Below, piece after piece: positions 10,475-22,004 of a stretch of DNA of 41,827 bases. The notes beneath the pieces are model-generated. The model was not told the DNA's origin, made no database searches, and saw only the letters and a program-made list of their open reading frames with translations. This DNA comes from Chromera velia (taxonomy: Eukaryota; Sar; Chromeraceae). The stretch spans positions 1-41,827 of the forward strand of contig JAHBMJ010000726.1 of NCBI GenBank assembly GCA_018398765.1, given 5' to 3'. Both the position numbers and the translations under genes were made by a program. Numbering within the stretch: the first letter of the stretch is position 1; each line of letters opens with the position of its first letter.

Positions 10475-13157
10475 ATGAAGGGGTTGATCGCCTTTGTTGC
10501 GCATTGCCCGGAGGTGCGAGAGAATCAGCGCGTTGTCGTGGTGGGAGAATGTCCTGAGCTGGGTGGGTGGGAGTTGGGTGGTGCGGTGTGTATGACACCT
10601 GCACCTTGTGGGCGTCCGTGGTGGGTGTCGAGTGAGGTGGAAGTGAATCTCCCAGAGTTGCCGATGGCTGTCTCTGGAGATTTCGAGAATGAAGTGGAGA
10701 CAGACAGAAAGGTTGGAAAGGTGGGAGTGTCGAAATTGAACTTCCGACTGGTTGCAGTTCCGAACAGCAGCAGTGGGGCTGGGGCTGAGGTTCCAGATCC
10801 CGACAATGTTGTGTGTCTAGAGCCGCTGACGGGTCGAGACTTCCGCGTTGTTTGTCTCGTTGATGGGCTTCCTCCTGCTGACCGCTTTTCAGTCGGAGAA
10901 AGGGGGCGCAACACAATCCATGTCGGTGCAGAAGCAGAAGGAGAGCAGCAGAAGAGAGAGATGGTTGGCATTTCGGTGGAATGGGGGGACCTTGAGAGTG
11001 TGCAGCTTGGACTGATCCCTCTGCACCCGAACGGACAGATCGAACACCCGCAGAGACAGACTGTCAATGAGCGTGGTGGTCTGTCTTGCCCTCAGTCAGA
11101 GAGTGCGTGTGCGGCTTCCTCAGAGGGGAGGCACCAAACAGACTCCGAAATGTTGGCAAGAACCGCTGACGGCCACCACAAGTCATCTCTCTCTCTCCAT
11201 GTGCCATCCATCCTCAGTCAGCCGCCGAGTTCGAAGGACCAAATCGTGACAGGGGAATCAACAGTCGAAGGGAGGAGGGCAACATTGATTTGAATGAGAA
11301 AGAGGGACAGAATACGAAAGCAGAGAGGGAGGAGGGGGAGGAGGAGGATGTGTATTCTGTCGGTTCCAATTCAGTGAGTGTCTGCAAAGGTCCTGCTGAT
11401 ACCGACCCTCACAGTAAGATCCCTCCTCCCTCCCTCTATCCTCCACCCACCTGCCTCTCCTTGAACACCAGCAAGGAGAGGGGCACAAAACACACGGCGT
11501 TGCCCTTCCTTTGAAGCGTCGCAGATCAGAGGCTGCCCTCTCTGAGGCTGAGGCTGACGAGTGTGATGCCTTGCCTGGCTTTCCTGTTGCCGGAGAGGGG
11601 GTTGTGTGGAAGGGGAAGGAGGGATGTCTGATGCGGGAAGAGAAGCTGCGTCGGTTGACTGTGTCTGTTTCGAACTCCGCCCGTCTCTCTTCTGAGTCCT
11701 GTGTAGGGAGGGGGGGTCCGATCGGCGGCAGTAATTCGCAGGGGGGGGATGGGGGAGGAGAAGTGAAGAGGAACCACCATGGGCAGATTCTGTGCTTGCA
11801 CGGCAGGAGGCGAAATGAGTGCAAGGAGTGCGGAGGAAAGGGCATCTGCGAGCATGGCCACATTCGCTCTCAGTGCAAAGAGTGTGGAGGAAAGAGCATT
11901 TGTGAGCACGGCCGTCAGCGTCACAGGTGCAAGGAGTGCGGGGGTGCAAGCATCTGCGTGCACGGCAGAGAGGGCTACTATTGCAGAGGCTGCGGAGGGT
12001 AGGGCATTTGTCGGCACGGCACCCAGCGTCACAGGTGCAAGGATTGCGGAGGGAAGGGCATTTGTGAGCATGGAAGGAGGCGAAATGAGTGCAAGGAATG
12101 CGGAGGCAAGAGCATCTGCGAGCATGGCCGCATTCGCTCTCAGTGCAAAGAGTGCGGAGGAAAGAGCGTTTGTGAGCACGGCCGTCAGCGTTACAGGTGC
12201 AAGGAGTGCGGAGGGAAGGGCATCTGTGAGCATGAAAGAATCCGCTCTTTTTGCAAGGAGTGCGGAGGCAAGAGCATCTGCGAGCATGGCAGGAGGCGAA
12301 ATGGGTGCAAGGAGTGCGGAGGGAAGGGCATCTGCGAGCATGGCCGCATTCGCTCTCAGTGCAAAGAGTGTGGAGGAAAGAGCATTTGTGAGAAAGGCCC
12401 TCAGCGTCACAGGTACAAGGAGTGCGGGGGTGCAGGCATCTGCGTGCACGGCAGAGAGCGCTACCATTGCAGAGACTGCGGAGGGCAGGGCATTTGGGGG
12501 GGCACCCAGCGTCACAGGTGCAAGCATTGCGGAGGGAAGGGCATTTGTGAGCATGGAAGGAGGCGAAATGAGTGCAAGGAATGCGGAGGCAAGAGCATCT
12601 GCGAGCATGGCCGCATTCGCTCTCAGTGCAAAGATTGTGGAGGAAAGAGCGTTTGTGAGCACGGCCGTCAGTGTTACAGGTGCAAGGAGTGCGGAGGGAA
12701 GGGCATCTGTGAGTATGGAAGAATCCGCTCTTTTTGCAAGGAGTGCGGAGGCAAGAGCATCTGCGAGCATGGCAGGAGGCGAAATGGGTGCAAGGAGTGC
12801 GGAGGGAAGGGCATCTGCGAGCATGGCCGCATTCGCTCTCAGTGCAAAGAGTGTGGAGGAAAGAGCATTTGTGAGCACGGCCGTCAGCGTCACAGGTGCA
12901 AGGAGTGCGGGGGTGCAAGCATCTGCGTGCACGGCAGAGAGGGCTACTATTGCAGAGGCTGCGGAGGGCAGGGCATTTGTCGGCACAGCACCCAGCGTCA
13001 CAGGTGCAAGGATTGCGGAGGGAAGAGCATTTGTGAGCATGGAAGGAGGCGAAATGAGTGCAAGGAATGCGGTGGGCAGGGCATTTGTCGGCACGGCAGT
13101 CAGCGCTCCCAGTGCACGCAATGCAAGCTGGTCTTCTCTCTTCCTTCCCCCTTTTGA
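10475..13157 (+). CDS. CBM20-like domain plus tandem Cys/His-repeat protein (plus-strand paralogue, with a nonsense codon)
   Basis: ATG at 10475 sits in a good context (GGCACCATGA). Residues 3-35 (AFVAHCPE, VVVVGECPELGGWE) and a later VCLEPLTGRDFRVV strand give a divergent CBM20-like module. A probable model has three exons. Exon a runs from 10475 to an unresolved donor before the TGA at 11291. Exon b is 11218-11373, entered after a pyrimidine-rich ...TCCATCCTCAG acceptor. Exon c is 11472-13157. Intron 11374-11471 (GTGAGT...CACCAG, 98 nt, phase 0) is matched by a 99-nt counterpart in the paralogue. Exon c encodes a basic Ser/Gly-rich segment nearly identical to the paralogue, then 24 Cys/His units plus a terminal one, and CKLVFSLPSPF-TGA. 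TAG at 12000-12002 would truncate the protein after four units. Confidence 0.65.
11374..11471 (+). other. Predicted 98-nt intron conserved in both paralogues
   Basis: Donor GTGAGT and acceptor CACCAG, with a CCCT-rich pyrimidine tract between. In the minus-strand paralogue the equivalent segment (7502-7404) is 99 nt and differs by one base in the CCCT run. Splicing leaves both proteins in the same frame, which explains the apparent frameshift between the two copies. Confidence 0.6.
11800..13130 (+). repeat. 54-bp Cys/His coding repeat with a 9-unit higher-order repeat
   Basis: About 25 units of 54 bp. Classified by the variable residues after C-x-H, unit types recur in a fixed order of nine (QRHR, EGYY, TQRHR, RRNE, IRSQ, QRYR, IRSF, RRNG, IRSQ), giving a period of about 486 bp. 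Copy 1 starts near 11910, copy 2 near 12395, and a partial copy 3 near 12880. Copy 2 lost one codon (WGGTQ for CRHGTQ) and its first unit is degenerate (CEKGPQRHRYKEC). Confidence 0.85.
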
Positions 13158-14949
13158 TCGATCAATCACCTGTGGCTTTCAACACCCTCCGTCTCTCTTC
13201 TCATCCGCTTTTCTCTCTCTCTGTGACTGTGTGCCGAGAACTCCGTCATTTTGTTCCTTCGTACGCTTTGCCCAAAGGACGGGAGGTTCTCTTTCGGTCA
13301 CTGTACTTGAGATTGATGAGGGGCTTTGGTCTTTTTCTTTGAGTGCGAAGAAGGAGGGAAGTTTCGATGAGCACAGTCTGCATGCATCAGGCTGTGCACA
13401 TGAGAGGGGTGGAACGTGTTTGTGTGCACTCCTGATGCATGAGTCGTCTTGAGGAAGGTCTGCCGATTTGAGCGCGTCCATGTCGCTCAAGAATTGAATT
13501 TTGTTTTCTTCATTCGATCGCCTCTTTCGGACAATGTCATGCAACTTGTTTGGTCTCTTGTTAGGCCCTTTCTCTCTTTTGGGCTTTCCCTTCTCTCTCG
13601 GTCGCTGCCACTCTGTTTTTTTCATGGTCCATTGCCCTCTTTTCCTTTTTTTTAAATCGTTTGGTAAAGTCTACTTGACGGTGCCTATTCCAATTTATGT
13701 CTGTATGAGTTTGTTTGAAGTGCACCGCGCCGTCCTTTTCTTTCTCTTTTCTTTTGTGGGAACAACAGTGAGCAGCGTGTGACGTCAGCGTTCATGAACT
13801 CATCTCTAGGCATATTCATGTCTCAGCTGAAGGCAGCAGGGAAATTTGAACAGCGACAGAGCTAGATCATGCATGCATGCAGGCAGGGTCTTCGCACCAA
13901 AGGACAGTAAGCAATGGAGCTGCATCATCTGCAGGGGAACCCCTCCCTCCCGACATGCATACAGCAAGAAGAGCGGACAGCAAGGACAGATGAGCAGTGC
14001 CGATTTTGAAGGCAGAAAGAAAGGGGAGGGGGCATAATGGAATGAAAGGGAAGGGAGGAGATCGATTGAAGCATGTAGACGAATCTCTGGGGACATCAAT
14101 AAACAGATTGTATAGGAGAAAAGTGTTCACCCAATCCATTCTGTTGCTTTCCTTTCCTCTTTCCTCGTTTTATGTTTCCTGAAATGCTTCACTTCTATGC
14201 GCACTCAGCAGACGGACTGTGTCGGCCGTCTTCCTCTTCGGATAAGTGCTTCGGGTAGCGACTGTTACAACCAACATTTGTCTCCTCCTCCCTTTTCTTT
14301 TCCTTTCCTTTTTTCGCATCTTTTCTGTTCCATCCTATTCCATTCGATGCTTGCGTTTGAGTGTGTTTCGTTTTGTGCATTCCTGCAATTCTGCATTGTG
14401 TTGTTTTCTTTCCTGTGAAACTGCATGCTTTCACAATTGTGGGTCTATAGATGCGCTCGGCTAGGCGCTCGGTCACTTTAATTAAGTCGGAAGAAGCCAG
14501 AGGCATGGACAGGCAGCGGTTCAGGCTTTAATTTAAGCCTCCAAAACGAGAGGGGGAAATGAGTACTAGATAGATGAATTTTAATTGTTGGTAAATAAGT
14601 GCTTATTCTAGATTGATTGATTAGCAATTTGCGAGCTTTGCTAGGCCGGAGCTTTCGAGACACTGTGGGAATGCTTCGTTTTGGGGAAGACTAAAGACAA
14701 TAATAATAATATTATTTGATACATGCTTTCATTCCATAACATGTGCTACTAAATGGCTATAGCTAGATTGGTTGGCTATAGAGCAGCTATTAATTAAATT
14801 AGAGCTTTGTTGGTGGCTAGCCTGGTGGTTCATCCACAGTTTTGAAAAAAAAAAATATAATAAGATTGTTTTTTAGCCGTCAGAAAATGGTTAAGCTTCA
14901 AGTTATATTTTAAAGCTAGTTTTAAAGCGATAAACCGATAGTGATAATT
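13158..14949. other. Intergenic, no gene seen
   Basis: This is 3' flank of the Cys/His-repeat gene followed by pyrimidine-rich and then AT-rich sequence (AT content rises sharply after about 14500, next to TIR element copy B). I recognise no coding family in any of the short frames. Confidence 0.55.
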
Positions 14950-14957
14950 AAAAAATG

Positions 14958-15841
14958 TACACTGAAACTATAGTGTGACATAATTAAAATTGTAATACAA
15001 TACTCCATACACTAGTATTAGTGACACAAATGATTGTGTCACAATAGGTGTGATGAAATAGTTTGAGTAAGTTAGGTGTGATGAAATTGTTAGACAAACT
15101 TTGAAGTGATCCTAGACTTTCAAAGTGACTAGCAGCCACTAGCTTGAAATTTTCAGAGTCGTTGAAGGTCAGACTCACCTCATTCACTCATTCATTCACT
15201 CACTCACTCACTCATTCACTCACTTCCTTCACTTACCTTACGCACTTACTCGCTTACTTACTCACTCACTTACCTCACTCACCTACCCACCCCACTCACC
15301 TCACTCACCTCACTCACTCACTCACTCACTCACTCCCTCACTCATTCACTGCCTTGGTCATTCATAATTTATTCATTTATTCATTCATTCATTCATTCAT
15401 TTATTCATTCATTCATTCATTCATTCATTCATTTAGAATCGTCTCCTTCCTCTGCGTCGCGGCTTTCGTGCTTTTTTTTTTGCTGCGCACCCAATAGTCC
15501 TGAGAGCCCCCCGCTGCGGCCGAGCGTCCTCTAGAAGGGGCTGATGTGCTGCTACCCCTTCTACTGGACATCATTCTTTTAAAACCGGGAAGCGAGGGAA
15601 AGAGAGAGACATCTGATCAGTGCAGTGACAATATTTTTCCATCCCGTGCAGTCCGTACAGCGGCTATGACGCCGCTCCTCGATGCGTGTCAAGCCGCGAT
15701 CTACAACTAATTTTATCACACATAAGTGTGATTTAATTGAATCAGTCAAAAGTTCTTAAAATCACAATTATTGTTTCACAATTCATTGTGATACAAAAGG
15801 TTTTAGAAATTCTCATTGTGACACACTATAGTTCCAGTGTA
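14958..15841. mobile_element. TIR DNA element, copy B (non-autonomous)
   Basis: It begins TACACTGAAACTATAGTG and ends with the inverted equivalent, ...CACTATAGTTCCAGTGTA. The 8-bp flanks are AAAAAATG (14950-14957) and AAAAAATC (15842-15849), a 7-of-8 match that suggests an aged target duplication. It is 884 bp with no coding capacity. The interior has (TCAC)n then (TCAT)n arrays at about 15175-15435. Left and right arms closely match copy A, but it has no hAT insertion, so it shows the pre-insertion state. Confidence 0.82.
15175..15435. repeat. (TCAC)n/(TCAT)n tetranucleotide array in copy B
   Basis: TCAC repeats grade into TCAT repeats. The position within the element matches that of the arrays in copy A. 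Confidence 0.92.
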
Positions 15842-16129
15842 AAAAAATCTACTAGACAATGTATACGATAAAATATATGTTATGTCTAATCTAATTCTTT
15901 TTATAATAACCTCACATGACTAGAACCATGACTCTGACTATACATCTACAGCCTGTACTACTATAAAGAGATTGATTGTCTGAACTCGGACTGATGGGAG
16001 GAAGAGTGCTTGTCTGAAGCCTCTGAAGCAGCGGCCGGTGACCATTTGGGTATCAAAATCCTTTTTTTGTTGGTCTGTTTGCCTGATGTCTCATCCCATG
16101 GAGCATGTCATATTTCAGTTCTTGTTCTT

Positions 16130-16665
16130 TCTTCCCTTGAGATTCCACTTTTTCTTTGTAAGACTTCACTTTTTTGAGATGATCAGAATGAAAAGAAGAC
16201 ACCTAACAAGAAGAGAGAGGTCTCCTATCACCTCAATACGTCTCGGGAAAAATGAACGAACGTTCTTGACTGTATCAAAAAAGTGAAAGAAAGAAGAGAA
16301 GTGGATGTTTCTCTTTTAGTCTCTACTTCTTCGTCTTTCTTTTTCTATTTTGTCTTTCTTTCTCCAACTCCAAGCATCCTTTGTTGCTTCTCTGTTTGCA
16401 AGCAACAAAAGGAAGAGACCTAACTTCATCTTACTCCTCTTGTGGCGGCTTGCCACTTCACCTTTCTTCAGTTAGACAGAACGATAAGAAGCAACCCATA
16501 AGAAGAGAGAGGGTTTTTGCTTCCCCTCCGTACGTCTCGGGAAAAGGAATGTTCCTGGCTATGCTGAAAAGTGTAAAGACAAAGAGAAGTGAGCTTTTTC
16601 TCTTCTTATATGGTCTCAATTTCTTTTTCTTCTCTCAACCTCTCTCTCCTTGTTTCAGAACTTAT
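16130..16665. repeat. Diverged tandem duplication, about 0.3-kb unit
   Basis: Shared landmarks occur in the same order in both halves: AAGAAGAGAGAGG, then TACGTCTCGGGAAAA (near 16231 and near 16533), then AAAGTG..AAAGA..GAGAAGTG, then TTTCTC followed by a TC-rich segment. There are many substitutions and no preserved frame. Confidence 0.6.
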
Positions 16666-16829
16666 AAAGGAAAAAGATTGTCATTCGCTTTACCCTGGAT
16701 CAATGTTTGGTGTGATTGCCCCCCATCAAATCACTTGATTTCCAGCTATTGAATTGCTCTCACGAATGTGTCAGATGTTATGTCTGCGTAATTGATCGAT
16801 CGAGCTCAGAAAGAACCTCGTATAAACCG

Positions 16830-16985
16830 TTCTTGGCACAGGCCAGACCTGTGCAGGCCAGCCAGACAGGTCTGATGCGCTTCGGCGCTTTCTCTGGAAG
16901 CCGCACGTCGGGCATTCGACATTGGGGCGGGAGGCCAATCCTCCGGACCTAAATCCTAATCCATGGCTGACTGTTTGTATACAAT
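16830..16985 (+). pseudogene. Possible Tc1/mariner-type transposase remnant
   Basis: One frame gives QARPVQASQTGLMRF...TSGIRHW. After a one-frame shift the next gives ANPPDLNPNPW. The family signature near the last catalytic residue is NARPH-A...GI-x-WP-x-SPDLNPIE-x-W, so the order and spacing fit a decayed copy. The match is short and partly subjective; chance similarity is possible. Confidence 0.4.
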
Positions 16986-17313
16986 AAAATGTTGTTTCAG
17001 AAACATCAGAACTTTTTTGTATGGAATGAACACTAGAATGAACATGACGTTGACGGTCGGTTCCTAGCAGTACTTAGCAGGTTTCTGCTCTGATGGAGTC
17101 TGACCAGAACCTGGCTCACAGGCATTTTTCGCTATGGTGTGGTGTCTGCACATTCGGTTCGGTCACTTTGGTAGACTACTAGACTTTGTGGCACTGTCAC
17201 CAATTATATTATTAAAGTCAAATTTCATCACTTGCAAATTTAAAGTTTCATGCAATCCACTGCACTAAATTTTAAGCTGCTCATTGAATGACTAAATGAA
17301 TCGCAGGCAGGCA

Positions 17314-20300
17314 TCATCGCGGGACCCCACGGGGCGACGACCCTGATGGCGTTCCCCCCGTCTCCTTCCCTGCTCCCCCCGGTCTGGTACGGTCCTTGGC
17401 TTTGTGTTGAGAGGAAGCGGGCGCCTCGAGATTCGAGGCAGCCTCGACTTTCGTCCCCTTCTCTCCCCCGGCCTCCCCAAACTCTTTCCAGAGGCTCGTT
17501 GTGACTTTCGGAGATCCGGCATTTGCTTCTGCCTTCTCTCCTGAAGTACCCGTCTCCTTCTGCACGCCTCCATCTGTGTCCCCAAACAAGACACTCTTTG
17601 AGGACGAAGGGGGGGAGGCAGATTTTGCACTTCCCTCCTTCGCGTCTGCCTTCTTCTGCGGCTGCTCCCTCTCTTGCTCTTCCTCCTCCGTGTCCGAGGG
17701 GTAGAAGGAGGGGTCCTGCGAGTACAAGGAAAGAGGGAAGGGGGGGTAAACAAAAGTCACGGTCAGTGTTACATGTATTTCGAATGCTACAGGAACTGAG
17801 TCAATAACCCTGTCTGACAGAAACAAACAAATATATTCTAAAGGTCTTTCTCCATACCACCCACCGGTCTTCTCCCATCGCTGACATGGATGGTCCTTTT
17901 ACCCCACTGACGTGTTCGTTCGTGATTCAGTGACTGACTGAGAGACATACCACCAATAAATACACCTGCTGACTGACTGACTGACCAAATCTTCCTCCGC
18001 CTCCTTGACTGCAAGAGCCTTCGACATCATCTCTTCAATCTCCCCGATGCCGCCCTCGATAGAATCCACAAGAGAGGAAACCATCAGCCCTGCATTCATT
18101 CATTCATTCATTCATTCATTCGTTCATTCATTCATTTATTCTCAGAGACAGACAGACGTACACGCAACGATAAAACAATTGATTTTTAAAGCACGGAAGA
18201 TGCGCGGACAGAAGAGTCTGTCGATGGTTTGTGTCAGAGAATTAAAGACACCATCTTCTACCGTCAAGTCGAATTCACCCAGTTGATTCTATGACAAACA
18301 GAAAAATAAAAACAAAGATGGAAGAAAAAAAGAAACGGGAGAACACAGACATGCACCGCAAATCCCGAAGAACTCACGTGTCTTTTCTTCTTCCCCCACA
18401 TGAAGCTTGGCTGCCGCTGCAATTCCCCCCGGCCCTCCCTTGGCGCTTCTCTCCTTCTCCCTCTTCTCTCTCCCCTCTTTGCCCTCCAGGACGTCTGCAG
18501 CCGTCTCCAGGGACCCCACACCGAACCCGTCGTGATGGTCCTCTCTCAACGCTCTCTCACGGTGGAGCTCCTCCAGGAGGGCGGCCAGGGAGGCGGCAGC
18601 GTTGCACAGTTGCCTGCAAAGGAAAGGCCGCGGAGGGAAAGGGAAAGGGGAAGTCACCAACCTGAAGCACGAAGAGATTTTATTCGCCATGCCAACAGGC
18701 ACAAGCAGAGGGTGTGACTTAGGACAAGTGACACCAAGGTAAAAGCGCAAAAAAGAAAGCAGCAAAGGTACCAACGAGGAGAGATTCTCTCTCGCCCATT
18801 CTCCCCACCTCGCCCCTCGCCTCCCACTGCTGTGCTTTGAGTGCCTTTGCCCATTTCGTGACAATCCAAAAAGCGTTCTTCGTTGTCTTCCGTTCCAATC
18901 TGACACGACTGACTGACTGACTCCTGCTGTCGCTCTGCAATTTCCCGAAGAAGCTTCAGTTCCGCATCCATTCTCCTTCCCTTCCGGATCATCTGCTCGC
19001 GAGTCAGCATTACGACCTGCTCAGGCATCGCCTCACCGTCCTCGTCCTCTTCTTCGCTGCGTGCGTCAAAACAGACACGAAGGAAGGAAGGAAGGAAGCA
19101 AGGAAGGAAGGAAGGATGAAAACAAAACATACCACAGAAATAACCTCGGGTGAAAAGAAATGGAGGAAGTACAGGACGAAATTGGCTGACAATACAAGGC
19201 GAGATCCGAGAACACACACAGACACACAAATGGAGATGTAGAGTCTCAGTCGGGCACACACCTTTTTGCTTCCTTCTCCTGGCCAACAAGCTCAGTCGTC
19301 TTCTCAGCCATCACCTCTGTCTTCGTGCTTTCAATCTTCGTCTTGTCACTCTTCTCTCCCTCTCCCGCTTTCTCTACGATGATTCCCTCCGTCTCCAGCC
19401 GTCTGGTCTCCTTCTCTAGAGCCTCTCTGGTCTCCTTGTCCAGCACGGCCGTGAGGGAAGGAGAAGGAGAGGCAGCAGGAGACGGCTTCTCGCCCGTCTC
19501 CTCCACTTTCTTCTCGTCAGAGACGGGCGGAGCAGCAGGAGGTGAGGGAGGTGAGGAGGAGGAGGACGAGGTGAAGGAGGCCGCGAGTGCCGAAAGGAGT
19601 CCGCTCTTCTGTTTCTTCAGTTCCGAGATCGAGGCCTTCAACGCCGCCTCGTCCTCGTTCAACTGGGCGATGCGCCTCTCCGCATCCTTCAGGGCCTCTG
19701 CATGCGTGCGTCAAACATTCGTTCGTGCACACAAGCAATAATATCGATATGCTTGTATACATGCAGCAAAGACAAAGAACATCAAAACTTGCGTATCAGT
19801 AAATATGTTTATTTCCACACACAATACCCACATGAAGATACACACACCCATCGATGAAGCAAACCCGCCTGGAACCCGCTTACGCTCTCATCCTCGCCCT
19901 TTCCTTTCCCTTCACGAATCGATGAACAGACCGACCCTGATTTTTCTCTTCGGCGGAGTAAAAAGAAAAGCGAAATACGGGGGAAATGGCGGGGGCCGAA
20001 CAGAAGAAAATACATGAGAAAGTTCACACAGTACTGCGACGGCGTCTGCCAAAACAAAAAATCATTAACAAAACTCACTGACGCTCTGTGTCTTCGCCTC
20101 GTTCTTCTTCCTGCACCTCCGCGCCCTCTTGTGCAGCCTTGATTTCCTCTGCCGCTCTTGCTGCCTCCTCCCTCTCGAGAGCCTTCTGACGCTCCGCCTC
20201 CGTGCGAGCATCCGGTACAGCGGTCAACTCGGCTCTTCCTTCCACCGTCACCTCTCCAGCTGTCTGGCCGTCCTTCTCACCAATCGGCAGGGGGCTGTGT

Positions 20301-21395
20301 GTGAGGCTCATGCACCGGGACCAGATGAGCAGAAGGGGGGGGATGTCGCGATGAGAAGAGAGCTCCAGCCAGATGCGCAGCTGCTCCCTCATGTCCTCGT
20401 CCGAAATTCCGAAAAAAGTCATCGCTCGGGCTTTGTTGGCCTGCGGGGGCGGGGAAGCAGTAAGGCGTAACGGTTGGCAAAGAAGCGAGCCAATTTTCTC
20501 TCTTTGTCTCTCTCTGATTGTGTGTGTGTGTGTGTGTGTGTATGTGTGTATGTGTGTCAGTCCGCCCGCCCCTGAGTGCGTTAGAAGCAAAAAAACATTT
20601 CCCGAGGGCTCCTTTTCCATGCGGTCGCGACCATCATGAATGAACTTCTGTTATTTCTGAATCAACTACTCATTGTTGAGGTTTTTCTTTCTGTTCTTTG
20701 AGAGAGAAACGAAAACCCGACAGACCTCAATCAGCTCTTCTCTGTTCAGGTTCTCCACTCCCTCCCAGAGAATCTCTCTGTCTTCTGTCTTCAACTTCAA
20801 CACATGGTGGCTGCAGTGCACACGCAGGGCGGGACACACTAAAGACTTCACATGCAAACCTCGGAGCACACACGCAACACTTCATTGTCCTCACGTGATA
20901 CCTGATCGGATGGCATGTCATTTGTGCCAGGCTGGCTGTACCTACACCGTGCACGTGTGGCATGAAAACGCGGTGATCAGCGCATGCACGGAGGGGTTGG
21001 ACGAACACGAGGGGCAGCAAGAAAGAGAAGAAAAACTGAACGAATAAATCGGGGGACCTGAAAGTCTCGCTGACCAAAATTTGCCGGACACATACAAAAG
21101 CTTACTGACGGATTAGGAAAACATACACAAAACCCCACTGACTGACTGAATCAGGAGGACACATACACATTCATACAAAACTTCACTAACCGAATTTGGA
21201 GCACCACGTGAGAATGGAGACCGTACGGCTGGATGCCCAAAAGTTTGCAGATCGTCTGCAAGAGCGAACAAAGCAAAAAAAGAAAAAGACCGAATCACGT
21301 CTCTTCAATTTCTCCGTCTGCGTCTCTTTTCTCCACTTTCACATGAGCACACCCGCATGAAGGCGCTCTTTGAAGCATCAAAGAGAACGCCACTG

Positions 21396-21432
<37 letters not shown>

Positions 21433-21440
21433 TGTGTCTG

Positions 21441-21480
<40 letters not shown>

Positions 21481-21856
21481 TTTGCGTGCATAAGGGAGAG
21501 AGTCAACAAATGCACCCACGTCTTCCCTCCACCCCACCCACCCCGCACCATGTTAATGTGATTGCTCTATCCTTTCGTCCGTCTCCACTCACCTGGAGAG
21601 ACTTAAGGGACCACTTCTCAGGTTTGAATTCTTCTTTGAAGTGACGGGCAACTTGGAGTGTCTCCTTCACGCTGCAGACACAAAAGAAGCCGATCCAGCA
21701 GGAATGATTGAGCATGCTTTTTTGACCGTTCAGGTAAGACCTCTATGACCAAGCATTCGCTCTCTGGTACGAACCCTCTTTTTCTCTCTCTCCCCGCTCC
21801 TCTTTATCTGCCTGTGTCTGTGAGAGAGAGGGAGAGAGAAAGAGAGCGGGAGAGAG

Positions 21857-21887
<31 letters not shown>

Positions 21888-21972
21888 AGAAAAGAAAGAA
21901 GAAAAGAAAGACAGAAAAGAAAGAAAGAAAGAAAGAAAGAAAAGAAAGAAAAGAAAGAAAGAAAAGAAAGAA

Positions 21973-22004
<32 letters not shown>

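Larger units (their letters stand above)
15850..17313. other. Gene-poor stretch with a diverged tandem duplication and a possible transposase scrap
   Basis: No intact gene is supported. Two similar segments (about 16130-16375 and 16430-16665) and a Tc1/mariner-like fragment (about 16830-16985) are annotated separately. The final part is 3' flank of LETM1. Confidence 0.5.

Noticed and set aside
11374-11471. Apparent 1-nt frameshift between the two Cys/His paralogues
   Set aside because: The single-base length difference lies in a segment with matching GTGAGT and CACCAG ends; as an intron it leaves both proteins in frame, so it need not be a disabling mutation.
11371-13452. Long frames of 515, 547 and 557 codons overlapping the plus-strand Cys/His array
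   Set aside because: Shadows of the 54-bp repeat. They lack the Cys/His motif and do not align with the paralogue's protein.
16038-16752. Two Phe/Ser-rich frames of 82 and 123 codons
   Set aside because: They lie in the diverged tandem duplication, differ between the two copies, and match no family I recognise.
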